From assembly GCF_904066215.1 (NCBI RefSeq), contig NZ_LR880474.1, positions 1,736,001-1,800,000 on the forward strand: a stretch of 64,000 nucleotides of DNA. The letters are read 5' to 3'. Every line of letters begins with the position of its first letter. Position 1 is the stretch's first letter. The stretch comes from Microbacterium sp. Nx66 (GTDB taxonomy: Bacteria; Actinomycetota; Actinomycetes; Actinomycetales; Microbacteriaceae). Under the pieces are notes generated by a model, which did not search any database, was not told where the DNA came from, and was given only the letters and a program-made list of their open reading frames with translations. A program made the translations under genes and the position numbers. This document shows positions 17,453 to 29,237 of this stretch, one piece after another.

Positions 17453-18904
17453 TCAGACGCCGGCCTTGTAGATCGGTGCCGCGCCACGGAGCGCGTCGCC
17501 GACCTTGTGCACGCGCAGGTCGTTCGTGGAACCGATGATCCCGGGAGGGGAACCGGAGATGACGACGACCTTGTCCCCCTCGACGGCCAGGCCGTTCTCG
17601 AGGAGGTACTCGTCCACCTGGTGGTACATGAGGTCGGTGTGCTGCACCATGTCGACGAGCGTGGAGCGCAGACCCCAGGTCAGCGCCATGCGACGACGGA
17701 TGCCGGGCTCCGGCGTGAAGGCCAGCATCGGGATGCGGGAGCGCAGGCGGGACAGGCGGCGCGCCGAGTCGCCCGACTGCGTGAAGACGCAGAGGAACTT
17801 GGCGTCCACGAACTCCGCGACCTCGAGGGCGGCGAGGGTGATGGCACCGCCCTGCGTGCGGGGCTTCGTGGTGAGCGGCAGGATGCGCTCCAGACCGTGC
17901 TCCTCCGTCGACTCGATGATCCGGGCCATCGTCTCGACGACGACGACCGGGTAGTCGCCCACGCTGGTCTCGCCGGAGAGCATGACCGCGTCGGCGCCGT
18001 CGAGGACGGCGTTGGCGACGTCGGAGGTCTCGGCGCGGGTCGGCACCGGGCTGTTGATCATCGACTCGAGCATCTGCGTCGCCACGATGACGGGCTTGGC
18101 GTTGCGGCGGGCCAGCTCGACGGCGCGCTTCTGCACGATCGGGACGGCCTCGAGGGGCAGCTCCACGCCGAGGTCGCCGCGGGCGACCATGATGCCGTCG
18201 AACGCGTCGACGATCTCCTCGAGCGCATCCACGGCCTGCGGCTTCTCGATCTTGGCGATGACGGGGACGCGGACGCCCTCCTCGGCCATGATCTCGTGCA
18301 CGCGGGTCACGTCGGAGGCGTTGCGGACGAACGAGAGCGCGATGAGGTCGGCACCCGTCCGGAGGCCCCAGCGGAGGTCGTCCTCGTCCTTCTCGCTCAG
18401 CGCGGGGACGTTCACGGCGACACCGGGCAGGTTGATGCCCTTGTTGTTCGAGACGGCGCCCGCGACGACGACGCGCGTGGTGACGGTGACGCCGTCGGTC
18501 TCGACGACCTCGACCCGGACCTTGCCGTCGTCGATCAACAGGAAGTCGCCGGGCTTGACGTCCTGGGGAAGGCCCTTGAACGTCGTGCCGCAGATCTCCT
18601 TGTTGCCGATGATGTCCTCGGTGGTGATCTTGAAGATGTCGCCCTTGGCGAGCTCGTACGGTCCGTCCTCGAAGCGGCCCAGACGGATCTTCGGGCCCTG
18701 GAGGTCGACGAGGATGGCGACGGCGCGACCGGAGTCCTCCGCCGCGCGACGCACGTTCGCGTAGTTGTTCTCGTGCACGGAGTAGTCACCGTGGCTGAGG
18801 TTCAGTCGGGCGACGTCCACACCCGCATCGATCAGTGCGCGCACCGTCTCATACGTGGAAGTGGCGGGGCCCAGGGTGGCGACGATTTTCGCGCGTCTCA
18901 ACAT
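17453..18904 (-). CDS. pyk: Pyruvate kinase
   Basis: 483 residues, full length. It converts phosphoenolpyruvate and ADP to pyruvate and ATP in glycolysis. Visible motifs are KIVATLGPAT at the N terminus, RLNLSHGD (substrate Arg/Asn), VDLQGPKIR, the catalytic-lysine and metal segment VIAKIEKPQAVD, MVARGDLGVELP, and MLESMINSPVPTRAE. The C-terminal allosteric domain is present (LCVFTQSGDSARRLSRLR). It lies 53 bases downstream of gltD on the same strand and ends before a strong hairpin. Confidence 0.98.
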   Translation of the reverse strand: MLRRAKIVATLGPATSTYETVRALIDAGVDVARLNLSHGDYSVHENNYANVRRAAEDSGRAVAILVDLQGPKIRLGRFEDGPYELAKGDIFKITTEDIIGNKEICGTTFKGLPQDVKPGDFLLIDDGKVRVEVVETDGVTVTTRVVVAGAVSNNKGINLPGVAVNVPALSEKDEDDLRWGLRTGADLIALSFVRNASDVTRVHEIMAEEGVRVPVIAKIEKPQAVDALEEIVDAFDGIMVARGDLGVELPLEAVPIVQKRAVELARRNAKPVIVATQMLESMINSPVPTRAETSDVANAVLDGADAVMLSGETSVGDYPVVVVETMARIIESTEEHGLERILPLTTKPRTQGGAITLAALEVAEFVDAKFLCVFTQSGDSARRLSRLRSRIPMLAFTPEPGIRRRMALTWGLRSTLVDMVQHTDLMYHQVDEYLLENGLAVEGDKVVVISGSPPGIIGSTNDLRVHKVGDALRGAAPIYKAGV

Positions 18905-18957
18905 GTCTCCAGGGTAGAAGTGGGGGATTACGTACAGGCGACACTGCCGGCCTCAGC

Positions 18958-20424
18958 CTACGCGGGCTGGAGGCCGATCGCGACATCGCTGGGGCGCACC
19001 GGCTCCGGCAGCACGGTGGTGCCCATGAGGAAGCGGTCGACGTTCGCCGCCGCCGCCCGGCCCTCCGCGATCGCCCAGACGATGAGCGACTGACCGCGAC
19101 CCGCGTCACCCGCCACGAACACACCGGGGATCGACGACTCGTAGCTCGCGGCACGACGGAAGGCGCCGCGCTCGGTGACCTCCGGCCGGGTGTCCTCGGT
19201 GTAGCCGTCCTGCTCCGGCCCGGTGAAGCCCATCGCGATGAGCACCAGGTCCGCGGGGATCTCGCGCTCCGTGCCGCTCTTGGGCACGCGGCGGCCGTCG
19301 ATGTACTCGGTCTCGGCCACGCGCAGCGCGCGGACCTCGCCGACGTCGTTGGACAGGAACTCCACGGTCGACGCGAGGAACATCCGCTCCCCACCCTCCT
19401 CGTGAGCCGAGGCCACCTCGAAGATCGTCGGCATCATCGGCCAGGGCTGATGATCCGGCCGCGTCTCGCTCGGCTGCTTGCCGATGGCGAGGTTGGTCAC
19501 GCTCAGGGCGCCCTGGCGGTGCGCGGTGCCGATGCAGTCGGCCCCGGTGTCGCCGCCGCCGATGACGATGACGTGCTTGCCCTCGGCGGTGATCTGGCCG
19601 GGGACGGAGTCGCCGGCCACCGCGTGGTTCGACTCGACGAGGTACTCCATCGCGAAGTGCACGCCGTCGAGGTCGCGACCGGGGATCGGCAGGTCGCGCG
19701 GGACGGTGGCGCCGGTGGCGATCACGACCGCGTCGTACCGGGCGCGCAGGTCGGCCCACGAGATGTCCTTGCCGATCTCGACGCCGGCGCGGAAGCGCGT
19801 GCCCTCCTCCTGCATCTGGCGGAGGCGGGCCTCGAGCTGGCTCTTCTCCATCTTGAAGTCCGGGATGCCGTAGCGGAGCAGGCCGCCGATGCGGTCGTCG
19901 CGCTCGAACACGGCGACGGTGTGCCCCGCCCGGGTCAGCTGCTGGGCGGCCGCGAGACCGGCGGGACCCGAGCCCACGACGGCCACGGTCTTGCCCGTCA
20001 GACGCTCCGGCGGCTCCGGCTCGACCCAGCCCTTGGCGAACGCCTCGTCGATGATGGAGACCTCGACCTGCTTGATCGTGACGGCGGGCTGGTTGATGCC
20101 GAGCACGCAAGAGCTCTCGCACGGGGCAGGGCAGAGCCGCCCGGTGAACTCCGGGAAGTTGTTCGTCGCGTGCAGGCGCTCGATCGCCGCGCGACCCTCC
20201 CCGCGCCAGGTGAGGTCGTTCCATTCCGGGATGAGGTTGCCCAGCGGGCAGCCGGAGTGGCAGAACGGCACACCGCAATCCATGCAGCGGCCGGCCTGAC
20301 GACGCAGCACGGCCTTGTCACCGGGCTCGTACACCTCTTTCCAGTCCATGATCCGGACAGGGACGGGGCGGCGAGCGGGAAGTTCCCGCTCGGTCACCTT
20401 CAGAAAGCCTTTGGGGTCAGCCAC
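18958..20424 (-). CDS. gltD: Glutamate synthase, small (beta) subunit
   Basis: 488 residues. It supplies NADPH electrons to the large subunit, which makes two glutamates from glutamine and 2-oxoglutarate. Two N-terminal cysteine groups for 4Fe-4S clusters are seen: [17 protein letters not shown] (about 38-54) and [13 protein letters not shown] (about 97-109). An FAD site is [14 protein letters not shown] (about 148-161), and the NADPH site is [16 protein letters not shown] start at 20424 overlaps the gltB stop by eight bases. Confidence 0.97.
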   Translation of the reverse strand: MADPKGFLKVTERELPARRPVPVRIMDWKEVYEPGDKAVLRRQAGRCMDCGVPFCHSGCPLGNLIPEWNDLTWRGEGRAAIERLHATNNFPEFTGRLCPAPCESSCVLGINQPAVTIKQVEVSIIDEAFAKGWVEPEPPERLTGKTVAVVGSGPAGLAAAQQLTRAGHTVAVFERDDRIGGLLRYGIPDFKMEKSQLEARLRQMQEEGTRFRAGVEIGKDISWADLRARYDAVVIATGATVPRDLPIPGRDLDGVHFAMEYLVESNHAVAGDSVPGQITAEGKHVIVIGGGDTGADCIGTAHRQGALSVTNLAIGKQPSETRPDHQPWPMMPTIFEVASAHEEGGERMFLASTVEFLSNDVGEVRALRVAETEYIDGRRVPKSGTEREIPADLVLIAMGFTGPEQDGYTEDTRPEVTERGAFRRAASYESSIPGVFVAGDAGRGQSLIVWAIAEGRAAAANVDRFLMGTTVLPEPVRPSDVAIGLQPA

Positions 20425-23400
20425 CGGTCACCTCCAGGATGCGGTTCCAGACGATGTCGCCGTCGGGGTCGATCCCCTCGGCCAGTGCCTCCTCGCGCAT
20501 GCTGCGCACGGCAGCGTAGTCCCGCGGGAGCACCTTCACGAACTCCGCCGCGCTCGCGTCGAAGTCCTCCAGCAGAGCGGCGGCACGCGGAGACGCCGTG
20601 CGCTCCACGTGTTCCACGAGCAGGCCGCGGAGCACTTCGAGGTCGGCGCGGTCCAGCGGCTCGAGCCGGAGCTCGCCGCTGCCGAGCGACTGCGCGTTGA
20701 CCTTGCCGGTGTCCAGGGCGTGCACGTAGGCCACTCCCCCGGACATCCCGGCGCCGAAGTTCCGGCCGGTCGACCCGAGGATGACCGCGAGGCCACCGGT
20801 CATGTACTCGAGAGCGTGGTCGCCGACGCCCTCGACCACAGCGGTCGCGCCGGAGTTGCGGACGAGGAAGCGCTCGCCCACCACGCCCGAGATGAACATG
20901 GTCCCCGATGTGGCGCCGTAGCCGATCACGTTGCCCGCGATGACGTTCTCGTGCGGGGCGATCGCGGAGCCGCGCGGCGGCCGGATCGTGATGTCCCCAC
21001 CAGAGAGGCCCTTGCCCACGTAATCGTTGGCGTCGCCCTCCAGCCGGAGGATGATCCCCGGCGGCAGGAACGCGCCGAGCGACTGCCCCGCGGTGCCGGT
21101 GAGGGTGACGTCGATCGTCTCCTTCGGCAGGCCGGTGGCGCCGTGACGCGAGGTCACCTGATGCCCGAGCATCGTGCCGACCGCGCGCTCCGTGTTGGCG
21201 ATCGGAAGCTCCACCACGACGGGGTCGCCGTTCAGCAGCGCCGCCTTCGCGATGTCGATGAGCTGCACGTCGAAGTGCTTGTCGAGCTCGTGGTCCTGGG
21301 CGCGCCCGCTGCGACGCGGTTCGCCGGCCGGGAACGCCGGGCCCTCCAGCACGGGGCTGAGGTCGAGCCCTTCGGCCTTCCAGTGCGCGATCGCCGCGTT
21401 GGTCTCCAGCAGCTCGGTGCGGCCCACGATCTCGTCGATCGAGCGGTAGCCGAGCTCCGCGAGCAGCTCGCGCACCTCCTCCGCGATGAACTCCATGAAG
21501 TTGACGACGAACTCGGGCTTGCCAGTGAAGCGGTCGCGCAGGACGGGGTTCTGCGTCGCGACGCCCACCGGGCAGGTGTCGAGGTGGCAGACGCGCATCA
21601 TGATGCAGCCGCTGACGACGAGGGGCGCGGTGGCGAAGCCGAACTCCTCGGCACCGAGCAGGGCGCCGATGATGACATCTCGACCGGTCTTGAGCTGACC
21701 GTCGACCTGCACGACCACGCGGTCGCGCATGCCGTTGAGCATGAGCGTCTGCTGCGTCTCGGCGAGGCCGAGCTCCCACGGTGTTCCGGCGTGCTTCAGC
21801 GAGTTCAGCGGGCTCGCGCCCGTGCCGCCGTCGTGACCGGACACGAGGATGACGTCGCTGAGCGCCTTGGCGACACCGGCCGAGACCGCGCCGATGCCGG
21901 ACTGGCTGACGAGCTTCGTGTGGATGCGCGCCTCGGGGTTCGCCCGCTTCAGGTCGAAGATGAGCTGCTTGAGGTCTTCGATCGAGTAGATGTCGTGATG
22001 CGGAGGCGGCGAGATGAGCCCGACGCCCGCCGTGGCGTGTCGGGTGCGCGCGACCCACGGGTACACCTTGGTCGGCGGGAGCTGACCGCCCTCACCGGGC
22101 TTGGCACCCTGGGCGAGCTTGATCTGGATGTCGTCGGCCTCGGTGAGGTAGAGGCTCGTGACACCGAACCGGCCGGACGCCACCTGCTTGATGGCGCTGC
22201 GCCGTTCGGGATCGACGAGCCGGTCAGGGTCCTCCCCGCCCTCGCCCGTGTTCGACTTGCCGCCGATGCGGTTCATCGCGACGGCGAGGGTCTCGTGCGC
22301 CTCCTTGGAGATGGAGCCGTAGCTCATCGCGCCGGTGGAGAAGCGCTTGACGATGGCGGAGACGGGCTCGACCTCGTCCAGCGGCACGGGCTTGCGCGTC
22401 CCGGTCCGCAGCGAGAAGAGGCCGCGCAGGGTCTTCAGCTCGGCCGCCTGGTCGTCGACGAGCTTGGTGTACTCGCGGAAGATGTCGTAGCGGCGGGTCC
22501 GCGTGGAGTGCTGCAGCTTGAACACCGTCTCCGGGTTGAAGAGGTGCGGAGAGCCGTCGCGACGCCACTGGTACTCGCCTCCGGTCCACAGTCGCTCGTG
22601 GGCGCGTGCCGCGGCGTCCTCCGGGTAGGCGTAGTCGTGGCGGGCCTGGTTCTCGGCGAAGATCTCCTCGATCCCGATACCGCCCAGCTTCGACTCGGTG
22701 CGCGTGAAGTAGGCGTCGATGAACTCCGGGCTGAGGCCCACGGCCTCGAACACCTGCGCGCCCGCGTAGGACGACACCGTGGAGATGCCCATCTTCGACA
22801 TGATCTTCAGCACGCCCTTGCCGAGCGCGTAGATGAGGTTCTTGACCGCCTTCTCCGGGGAGATGCCCGTGATGTAGCCGGTGCGCACGAGGTGCTCGAC
22901 CGTCTCCATGGCGAGGTACGGGTTGATCGCGGAGGCACCGTAGCCGATGAGGGTCGCGACGTGGTGCACCTCGCGCACATCGCCGGCCTCGACGATCAGA
23001 CCGACCTTCATCCGGTTCTCGCGCCGGATGAGGTGGTGATGGATCGCCGACACCATGAGCAGCGAGGGGATCGGGACGAGGTCCTTGTTCGAGTCCCGGT
23101 CGGACAGGATGATGAACTCCGCGCCGTCCTCGATGGCCTGATCCACCTCGGCGCACATCTCGGTGAGACGCTCCGCGAGGGTGTGGGGTCCGGCGTCGAA
23201 GTGGTAGAGGCCGCGGATGGTGGCACTCGAGCGCCCGGGCAGGGCCTTGTCGATGTGACGGATCTTCGCGAGCTCGTCGTTGTCGATGACCGGGAAGTCG
23301 AGCGACACCGTGCGGGTGTGCTCGGGCCCCCAGGTCAGGAGGTTGACCTCGGGACCGAGGCCGAGCTTGAGGCTCGTGACGACCTCTTCGCGGATCGAGT

Positions 23401-24994
23401 CCAGCGGCGGGTTGGTCACCTGCGCGAACTGCTGCGTGAAGTAGTCGAAGAGCAGGCGCGGGCGCTTGCTGAGGACGGCGATCGGCGTGTCCGACCCCAT
23501 GGCACCCAGCGGCTCGACTCCCGTCTGGCCCATCGGGGTGAGGAGGATGCGGACCTCCTCCTCGGTGTACCCGAAGGTGCGCTGCCGGCGCGTGATGGAG
23601 GCCGGCGGGTGCACGATGTGCTCGCGTTCCGGAAGGTCGGCCAGACGGACGGAACCCGCGTCGAGCCACTCCTGCCAGGGGTGCATCGTCGCGAGGTCGT
23701 GCTTGATCTCCTCGTCTTCGACGATCCGACGCTGGGCGGTGTCGACGAGGAACATCTTGCCGGGCTGGAGCCGGCCGCGGCGCTTGATGCGCTCCGGCTC
23801 GAAGTGCAGGACGCCGGTCTCGGAGCCGATGACCACGAGGCCGTCGGTGGTCTCCGTCCAGCGGCCGGGGCGCAGGCCGTTGCGGTCCAGCGTCGCGCCG
23901 ACCAGGGTGCCGTCGGTGAAGATGAGGGCGGCCGGGCCGTCCCACGGCTCCATCTGGTTGGAGTGGTACTCGTAGAACGCGCGCAGCTCCGGCGAGATGT
24001 CGGCCTGCTTCTCGTAGGCCTCCGGCACCATCATCATGATCGCGTGCGGAAGGCTGCGGCCCGTGAGGGTCAGCAGCTCCAGCACCTCGTCGAACGACGC
24101 CGAGTCGCTGGCGCCGTCGGTGCAGATAGGCAGCAGGGGCGAGATGTCGCCGAGGAGCTCGGACTCGAGCTGCGACTGGCGGGCGCGCATCCAGTTGCGG
24201 TTGCCGCCGACCGTGTTGATCTCGCCGTTGTGGGCGAGCATCCGCAGCGGCTGCGCGAGCGGCCAGGACGGGAAGGTGTTGGTGGAATACCGTGAGTGCA
24301 CGACGGCGAGCTCGGAGGCGAAGCGCTCGTCCTGCAGATCCGGGTAGAACGGCTCGAGCTGCAGCGTGGTGACCATGCCCTTGTAGCCGAGCGTGCGGCT
24401 GGACAGGGAGACGAAGTAGGCGCCGAGCTCGTGGCCCGCGCGCTTGCGCAGGCGATAGGCGACGCGGTCGAGCGCGATGCCGGTCAGCGGCGCATCGGCC
24501 AGGGTGGCGCCGCCGGCGCTCACGAAGAGCTGCTCGAACGCGGGGCGGGCCTCGTCGGCGAGCTTGCCGAGGTTCTCGTTGGCGGTGGGGACCTCGCGCC
24601 AGCCGAGGACGCGGAGGCCCTCCGCGCGGGCGATCTTCTCGATCCCGGCCTTCTGCTGGCGGCGCTCGCTCGAATCGCGAGGCAGGAAGGCCAGCCCGGC
24701 CGCGTACTCCCCCACGGGCGGCAGTTCGAAGCCGGTGACCGCGCGGAGGAAGTCGTCCGGCATCTGGGTGAGGATGCCGGCTCCGTCCCCGGTGCCCGCG
24801 TCGGACCCGATGGCCCCGCGGTGCTCCAGGTTGCGCAGGGCCTCGAGGGCCAGCGCGATGATGTCGTGCCCGGCTTCGCCGCGCAGCGTTGCGACCATGG
24901 CCAGGCCGCAGGCGTCCTTCTCGAACGCCGGGTTGTACATGCCCTGCTTCGGGGGGTATGCGCCGGAGGCGCCGTAAGGGGGCTGGAAGTACAC
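20417..24994 (-). CDS. gltB: Glutamate synthase, large (alpha) subunit
   Basis: 1525 residues. The order is an N-terminal glutamine amidotransferase (class II, nucleophile cysteine in [10 protein letters not shown]), central domain, FMN-binding synthase domain with a 3Fe-4S site [12 protein letters not shown], and a C-terminal GXGXG beta-helix (GGVAYV region). Starting at the GTG at 24994 places the catalytic cysteine at residue 29, implying a cleaved propeptide. An ATG at 24940 ([12 protein letters not shown]) would give a 10-residue propeptide and is a fair alternative. GAGGACGG before the GTG supports the longer form. Confidence 0.96.
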   Translation of the reverse strand: MYFQPPYGASGAYPPKQGMYNPAFEKDACGLAMVATLRGEAGHDIIALALEALRNLEHRGAIGSDAGTGDGAGILTQMPDDFLRAVTGFELPPVGEYAAGLAFLPRDSSERRQQKAGIEKIARAEGLRVLGWREVPTANENLGKLADEARPAFEQLFVSAGGATLADAPLTGIALDRVAYRLRKRAGHELGAYFVSLSSRTLGYKGMVTTLQLEPFYPDLQDERFASELAVVHSRYSTNTFPSWPLAQPLRMLAHNGEINTVGGNRNWMRARQSQLESELLGDISPLLPICTDGASDSASFDEVLELLTLTGRSLPHAIMMMVPEAYEKQADISPELRAFYEYHSNQMEPWDGPAALIFTDGTLVGATLDRNGLRPGRWTETTDGLVVIGSETGVLHFEPERIKRRGRLQPGKMFLVDTAQRRIVEDEEIKHDLATMHPWQEWLDAGSVRLADLPEREHIVHPPASITRRQRTFGYTEEEVRILLTPMGQTGVEPLGAMGSDTPIAVLSKRPRLLFDYFTQQFAQVTNPPLDSIREEVVTSLKLGLGPEVNLLTWGPEHTRTVSLDFPVIDNDELAKIRHIDKALPGRSSATIRGLYHFDAGPHTLAERLTEMCAEVDQAIEDGAEFIILSDRDSNKDLVPIPSLLMVSAIHHHLIRRENRMKVGLIVEAGDVREVHHVATLIGYGASAINPYLAMETVEHLVRTGYITGISPEKAVKNLIYALGKGVLKIMSKMGISTVSSYAGAQVFEAVGLSPEFIDAYFTRTESKLGGIGIEEIFAENQARHDYAYPEDAAARAHERLWTGGEYQWRRDGSPHLFNPETVFKLQHSTRTRRYDIFREYTKLVDDQAAELKTLRGLFSLRTGTRKPVPLDEVEPVSAIVKRFSTGAMSYGSISKEAHETLAVAMNRIGGKSNTGEGGEDPDRLVDPERRSAIKQVASGRFGVTSLYLTEADDIQIKLAQGAKPGEGGQLPPTKVYPWVARTRHATAGVGLISPPPHHDIYSIEDLKQLIFDLKRANPEARIHTKLVSQSGIGAVSAGVAKALSDVILVSGHDGGTGASPLNSLKHAGTPWELGLAETQQTLMLNGMRDRVVVQVDGQLKTGRDVIIGALLGAEEFGFATAPLVVSGCIMMRVCHLDTCPVGVATQNPVLRDRFTGKPEFVVNFMEFIAEEVRELLAELGYRSIDEIVGRTELLETNAAIAHWKAEGLDLSPVLEGPAFPAGEPRRSGRAQDHELDKHFDVQLIDIAKAALLNGDPVVVELPIANTERAVGTMLGHQVTSRHGATGLPKETIDVTLTGTAGQSLGAFLPPGIILRLEGDANDYVGKGLSGGDITIRPPRGSAIAPHENVIAGNVIGYGATSGTMFISGVVGERFLVRNSGATAVVEGVGDHALEYMTGGLAVILGSTGRNFGAGMSGGVAYVHALDTGKVNAQSLGSGELRLEPLDRADLEVLRGLLVEHVERTASPRAAALLEDFDASAAEFVKVLPRDYAAVRSMREEALAEGIDPDGDIVWNRILEVTGG

Positions 24995-25082
24995 CAGTTA
25001 CCGTCCTCAGATCTTCAGTGAAACCCGGGGACGTCGTCGGCCCGCTCGTTCAGTGCAATGGTTCTCCCGCCGCGAGTCGGCG

Positions 25083-26108
25083 TTATCGGGAGCCGTCCCC
25101 GCTCGAGGGAGCAGCGCTTGTGGCAGTGGCTCCGGCGGCGACTTCTTCGGCCGGAGGCTCGCTCACGTCCACGAAATCAGAGGGATTGTCCTGCGATTGT
25201 ACATCAGCGTCCTCGTCCTTCCGTCCGCGGCCCGGCTGGTACGGCGAGGGCTCGAGACCGGGGTGACGGCGGGTCTGCACGACCAGGATGACGAGTCCGA
25301 CGACGACGCCGATGATGGCGGCCCAGACGTTGCTGCGCAGGCCGAGGATGATCTCGCTCGGGTCGATCCGGATCGACTCCCACAGGATGCGTCCGGCGCT
25401 GTACCAGATCAGGTAGATCGCGAAGAGGCGACCCCACTGGAAGAACAGCTTGCGACCGAGCCACAGGAGCACGAGGACGCCGAGCCCGTTCCAGATGACC
25501 TCGTAGAGGAACGTCGGGTGGAACAGGGTGCCCTCGGGAAGCCCGGGAGGGAAGGCCGAGTTCGTCGACTCGATCTCCAGGCCCCACGGCAGCGAGGTGG
25601 GCAGGCCGAAGAGCTCGTGGTTGAACCAGTTGCCGAACCGGCCCATCGCCTGGGCGAGCAGCAGGCCGGGAGCCAGCGCGTCCGCGAACGTCCAGAAGCG
25701 GATGCCGGTCCACCGGCAGCCGAGGTACGCCCCGACGGCGCCGCCGATGAGTGCACCGAAGATGGCGATGCCACCCTCCCAGATCGCCCAGACGGAACCG
25801 GGCTCGAAGGGGTTCCAGGTGTTCTTGCCTTCGCCGAAGTAGAAATTCGGGTGGGTGAGCACGTGGAAGATGCGCGCGCCGATGATCGCGAGCGGCACCG
25901 CCAGGATCGCGATGTCGATGACCACCCACGGCTCCGCCCCGCGCTTGGTGAGGCGGTGGTTCGTCATCAGCACGGCGACGATGATGCCGGCGATGATGCA
26001 GAGCGCGTAGAAGTGGATCCGGAGCGGGCCGAGATCGAAGTACGACACGGGCGGGCTCGGGATGCTGGCGAGCACGCCGGCGGCGGTGCTGTGGAGCGCG
26101 GAGGACAT
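25083..26108 (-). CDS. lgt: Prolipoprotein diacylglyceryl transferase
   Basis: 341 residues, integral membrane. Lgt transfers diacylglycerol from phosphatidylglycerol to the lipobox cysteine of lipoprotein precursors. About seven hydrophobic segments are seen, and the Lgt signature GRFGNWFNHELFG is intact, as is the H-bearing HFYALCIIAG in helix 1 and ARIFHVLTH. The C-terminal 60 residues are a hydrophilic acidic tail (DEDADVQSQDNPSDF and on) not needed for catalysis and common in actinobacteria. ATG at 26108, 10 bases after trpA. Confidence 0.96.
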   Translation of the reverse strand: MSSALHSTAAGVLASIPSPPVSYFDLGPLRIHFYALCIIAGIIVAVLMTNHRLTKRGAEPWVVIDIAILAVPLAIIGARIFHVLTHPNFYFGEGKNTWNPFEPGSVWAIWEGGIAIFGALIGGAVGAYLGCRWTGIRFWTFADALAPGLLLAQAMGRFGNWFNHELFGLPTSLPWGLEIESTNSAFPPGLPEGTLFHPTFLYEVIWNGLGVLVLLWLGRKLFFQWGRLFAIYLIWYSAGRILWESIRIDPSEIILGLRSNVWAAIIGVVVGLVILVVQTRRHPGLEPSPYQPGRGRKDEDADVQSQDNPSDFVDVSEPPAEEVAAGATATSAAPSSGDGSR

Positions 26109-26118
26109 GAGTGCGATC

Positions 26119-26922
26119 CTACTTCTCTGAGACGAAGCGCGCCGACGCGGTGCCGGCGGCCAGGGTTCGGGTGACTTCGGCGAGGGCGGGGACACCGCCG
26201 TCGCGGAGGGCGCGGACAAGGGCGGTGCCGACGATGGCGCCGTCGGCGTACTCGGAGACGCCGGCGATCTGCTCCGGGGTCGAGATGCCGATGCCCACGC
26301 AGGCGCGGCGGGCGCCGTGGTCGCGCAGTCGCGACACGAGGGTACGGGCTGCGCGGTCGAGCTCGGCCCGCTCCCCCGTGATGCCCATGGTGGAGACGGT
26401 GTAGACGAAGCCCGTCGAGGACCGCACGACGAGATCGAGACGCTCGTCCGACGAGGTCGGAGCCGCGAGGAAGACCCGGTCGAGACCGAGGCGCTCGCTG
26501 GCTGCGATCCACTCGCCGGCCGCTTCCGGGGTGATGTCCGGAGTGATGAGGCCGGCGCCGCCCGCGGCGAGCAGGTCCTCGGCATAGCGGTCCACCCCGT
26601 ACTGCAGCACCGGGTTCCAGTAGGTCATCACGAGGACCGGGACGTCGGTCGCGGCGGTGATCGCGCGGATGGCGGTGAAGAGGTCCTTCATCCGGAAGCC
26701 CGCGGCGAGGGCCTTGGTCGTCGCCTCCTGGATGATCGCGCCGTCCATGACGGGATCGCTGTAGGGAGGCCCGAGCTCGATGATGTCCACGCCGTTCTCG
26801 GCGAGGGCGATCGCCGCCTGGATGCTCGTCTCCAGGTCGGGGAAACCGACGGGCAGGTAGCCGACGAAGGCGCTGCGGCCGGCGTCGTGCGCGCGCTGGA
26901 TGGCCTGTTCGACGCGGCTCAC
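26119..26922 (-). CDS. trpA: Tryptophan synthase alpha subunit
   Basis: 267-residue TIM barrel that cleaves indole-3-glycerol phosphate to indole and glyceraldehyde 3-phosphate. The catalytic Glu is in [16 protein letters not shown] (about 45-60), which also carries the second acid (Asp of MDG). The phosphate loop region is [14 protein letters not shown], and [12 protein letters not shown] follows. GTG start at 26922 overlaps the trpB stop as GTGA, so the alpha and beta partners are made in a fixed ratio. Confidence 0.97.
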   Translation of the reverse strand: MSRVEQAIQRAHDAGRSAFVGYLPVGFPDLETSIQAAIALAENGVDIIELGPPYSDPVMDGAIIQEATTKALAAGFRMKDLFTAIRAITAATDVPVLVMTYWNPVLQYGVDRYAEDLLAAGGAGLITPDITPEAAGEWIAASERLGLDRVFLAAPTSSDERLDLVVRSSTGFVYTVSTMGITGERAELDRAARTLVSRLRDHGARRACVGIGISTPEQIAGVSEYADGAIVGTALVRALRDGGVPALAEVTRTLAAGTASARFVSEK

Positions 26923-28187
26923 AGCTGCGGCTCTCCCTTCGAGGCCGCGTCCTCGGCGGCGCTCTCCTCGGACACGTCGTGCGCGAGGGCGTCCTCGTCG
27001 TAGAGCTCGAAGTACCGGGCGGCGGTGTCCATGTCCTTGTCGCCACGGCCCGAGAGGCAGATCGCGATCAGGCCGTCGGGGCCGAGCTCGCGGCCGATCC
27101 GCAGCGCACCGGCGAGGGCATGCGCCGACTCGATCGCGGGGATGATCCCCTCGGTCCGGCTCAGCAGCCGCAGAGCCTGCATCGCCTCGTCGTCCGTCGC
27201 CGGGATGTACTCGGCCCGACCGATGTCGGCCAGCCAGGAGTGCTCTGGACCCACGCCGGGGTAGTCGAGACCGGCGGAGATGGAGTGCGATTCGACGGTC
27301 TGGCCGTCCTCGTCCTGCAGCACGTACGTCTTCGCGCCGTGCAGCACGCCGGGGCGGCCGCGCTCGATCGACGCCGCGTGCTTGTCGGTGTCGACACCGT
27401 CGCCGGCAGCCTCCACGCCGTACAGCCGCACGCCCTCGTCGTCCAGGAACGCGTCGAACATGCCGATCGCGTTGGACCCGCCGCCGACGCAGGCGACCAC
27501 GGCATCAGGGAGCCGGCCGACCTCGTCGAGGATCTGGGCACGGGCCTCTTCGCCGATGATCTTCTGGAAGTCGCGCACCATCGCCGGGAACGGATGCGGT
27601 CCCGCAGCCGTGCCGAAGATGTAGTTGGTCGTCTCGACCGAGGCGACCCAGTCGCGGTAGGCGTCGTTGATCGCGTCCTTCAACGTGCGCGACCCCGAGG
27701 TCACCGCGACGACCTCGGCGCCCAGCAGGCGCATCCGGGCGACGTTGAGCGCCTGACGCTCGGTGTCGACCTCGCCCATGTAGATGGTGCAGTCGAGCCC
27801 GAACAGGGCGGCGGCCGTCGCCGTCGCGACGCCGTGCTGCCCGGCCCCGGTCTCGGCGATGACCCGTGTCTTGCCGAGGCGCTTGGTGAGCAGGGCCTGG
27901 CCCAGCACGTTGTTGATCTTGTGCGAACCCGTGTGGTTGAGGTCCTCGCGCTTGAGGAAGACCCGCGCGCCGCCCGCGTGCTCGGCGAACCGCGGCACCT
28001 CGGTGAGCGCGGAGGGGCGCCCGGCGTAGGAGGACAGCAGATGGGCCAGCTCGGCTCGGAACTCCGGGTCGGCGATGGCCTCCTCGTAGGCGACCGTCAG
28101 CTCGTCGATCGCGGCGACCAGGGATTCCGGCATGTACCGCCCGCCGAAATCGCCGAAGAACGGACCGTGCTGGTCGCGCAGACTCAC
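26919..28187 (-). CDS. trpB: Tryptophan synthase beta subunit
   Basis: 422 residues, PLP-dependent. It condenses indole with serine. The PLP lysine is in [16 protein letters not shown] (about 80-95), the catalytic Glu in [10 protein letters not shown], and the phosphate-binding loop in [12 protein letters not shown]. It is full length (most are about 400), with an extra acidic C-terminal tail ([14 protein letters not shown]). GTG at 28187 overlaps the trpC stop as GTGA. Confidence 0.97.
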   Translation of the reverse strand: MSLRDQHGPFFGDFGGRYMPESLVAAIDELTVAYEEAIADPEFRAELAHLLSSYAGRPSALTEVPRFAEHAGGARVFLKREDLNHTGSHKINNVLGQALLTKRLGKTRVIAETGAGQHGVATATAAALFGLDCTIYMGEVDTERQALNVARMRLLGAEVVAVTSGSRTLKDAINDAYRDWVASVETTNYIFGTAAGPHPFPAMVRDFQKIIGEEARAQILDEVGRLPDAVVACVGGGSNAIGMFDAFLDDEGVRLYGVEAAGDGVDTDKHAASIERGRPGVLHGAKTYVLQDEDGQTVESHSISAGLDYPGVGPEHSWLADIGRAEYIPATDDEAMQALRLLSRTEGIIPAIESAHALAGALRIGRELGPDGLIAICLSGRGDKDMDTAARYFELYDEDALAHDVSEESAAEDAASKGEPQL

Positions 28188-28960
28188 TTCGCCTCCAGGA
28201 AGCTCTCGAGAGTGGCCACCGGGTCTCCGGTCACCAGGGCCTCGCCGATCAGCACGACGTCGGCGCCGGCCGAACGGTAGTGCGCGACGTCGGCGGGCGT
28301 GAGCACCGCGGACTCCGCGATCTTGATCGCCGAATCCGGGATGCGGTCCACGAGCCGACCGAACAGATCGCGATCGAGTTCGAGGGTCTTCAGGTTGCGG
28401 GCGTTCACGCCGATCAGATCGGCGCCGAGGTCGATCGCGGCCTCCAGCTCCTCCGCCGAGTGGGTCTCGACGAGCGGAGTCATTCCGAGCTCGAGGATGA
28501 ACCCGTACAGGTCGCGCAGGATGTCCGGCTCCAGGCCGGCGACGATGAGCAGGACGAGGTCGGCACCGGCGGCGCGGGCCTCCAGCACCTGGTAACGCGT
28601 GGCGATGAAGTCCTTGCGCAGCACGGGAAGCGAGACCCGGGCGGTGACCGCCTCCAGATCGGCGAGGCTGCCTCCGAAACGACGTTCCTCGGTGAGGACG
28701 CTGATCGCGGAGGCGCCGCCGGTCTCGTAGAGCGCGGCCTGGTGCGCGGGATCCGGGATCTCGGCGAGGGGGCCGCGGGACGGGCTCGCCCGCTTCACCT
28801 CGGCGATGATCTTCACCCGATCGGCGGGAGCGAGGAACGACAGTGCGTCCTTCGCCGCGGGGCGCGAAAGAGCGTCACGCTCGACGACCGCGAGCGGGCG
28901 GGACTCAGAACGACGCTCGGCGTCTGCGACAGCGCCGGCCGTCAGGTCGGCGAGGACCAC
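28184..28960 (-). CDS. trpC: Indole-3-glycerol phosphate synthase
   Basis: 258 residues, TIM barrel. It makes indole-3-glycerol phosphate from CdRP. Signatures are [15 protein letters not shown] (catalytic Lys), [43 protein letters not shown] and [11 protein letters not shown]. The GTG at 28960 shares one base with the TAG of the small membrane-peptide gene, so they are co-translated. Residues upstream in the open frame belong to the neighbouring gene's shadow. Confidence 0.96.
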   Translation of the reverse strand: MVLADLTAGAVADAERRSESRPLAVVERDALSRPAAKDALSFLAPADRVKIIAEVKRASPSRGPLAEIPDPAHQAALYETGGASAISVLTEERRFGGSLADLEAVTARVSLPVLRKDFIATRYQVLEARAAGADLVLLIVAGLEPDILRDLYGFILELGMTPLVETHSAEELEAAIDLGADLIGVNARNLKTLELDRDLFGRLVDRIPDSAIKIAESAVLTPADVAHYRSAGADVVLIGEALVTGDPVATLESFLEAK

Positions 28961-29190
28961 TAGTGCGCCTTCGGAGCGTACTTGGGACCCTTCACGCCGT
29001 AGCCCGCCTTCGCGAGCACCCAGCCGACGATCGCCCCGATCGGGATCAGCGCGGCGGAGATCCACACCAGGGTCGGCTGCTCGAAGCAGAACGCGACGGT
29101 CGCGGCGGCGAAGCCGACGAGCATGATCACGACGGCGGTCCAGGCCGCAGGCGAGTGTCCGTGGCCGGGGTCAGCGATCGGGTTGGTCAT
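28960..29190 (-). CDS. Small membrane protein, HGxxPAAW / DUF6704 family
   Basis: 76 residues with the motif HGHSPAAW (about 10-17) and two hydrophobic segments (about 17-37 and 42-62), then a basic tail GVKGPKYAPKAH. Members occur next to trpC in many actinobacteria; their function is unknown. It lies inside the his-trp gene string, 47 bases after the Trp-associated membrane gene, with a GGAGGAGAAC ribosome site before ATG 29190. Its TAG abuts the trpC start. Confidence 0.85.
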   Translation of the reverse strand: MTNPIADPGHGHSPAAWTAVVIMLVGFAAATVAFCFEQPTLVWISAALIPIGAIVGWVLAKAGYGVKGPKYAPKAH

Positions 29191-29237
29191 GTTCTCCTCC
29201 GGGGACGACGTGGGGATCTGGGTTCAGTCTATCGGGG

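Noticed and set aside
20315..24295. Very long plus-strand open frame opposite gltB
   Set aside because: It mirrors gltB codon usage in antisense, has no domain signal, and is typical of high-GC shadow frames.
24995..25082. Possible regulatory leader upstream of gltB
   Set aside because: TTGCAC is visible, but no matching -10, riboswitch or hairpin could be supported.
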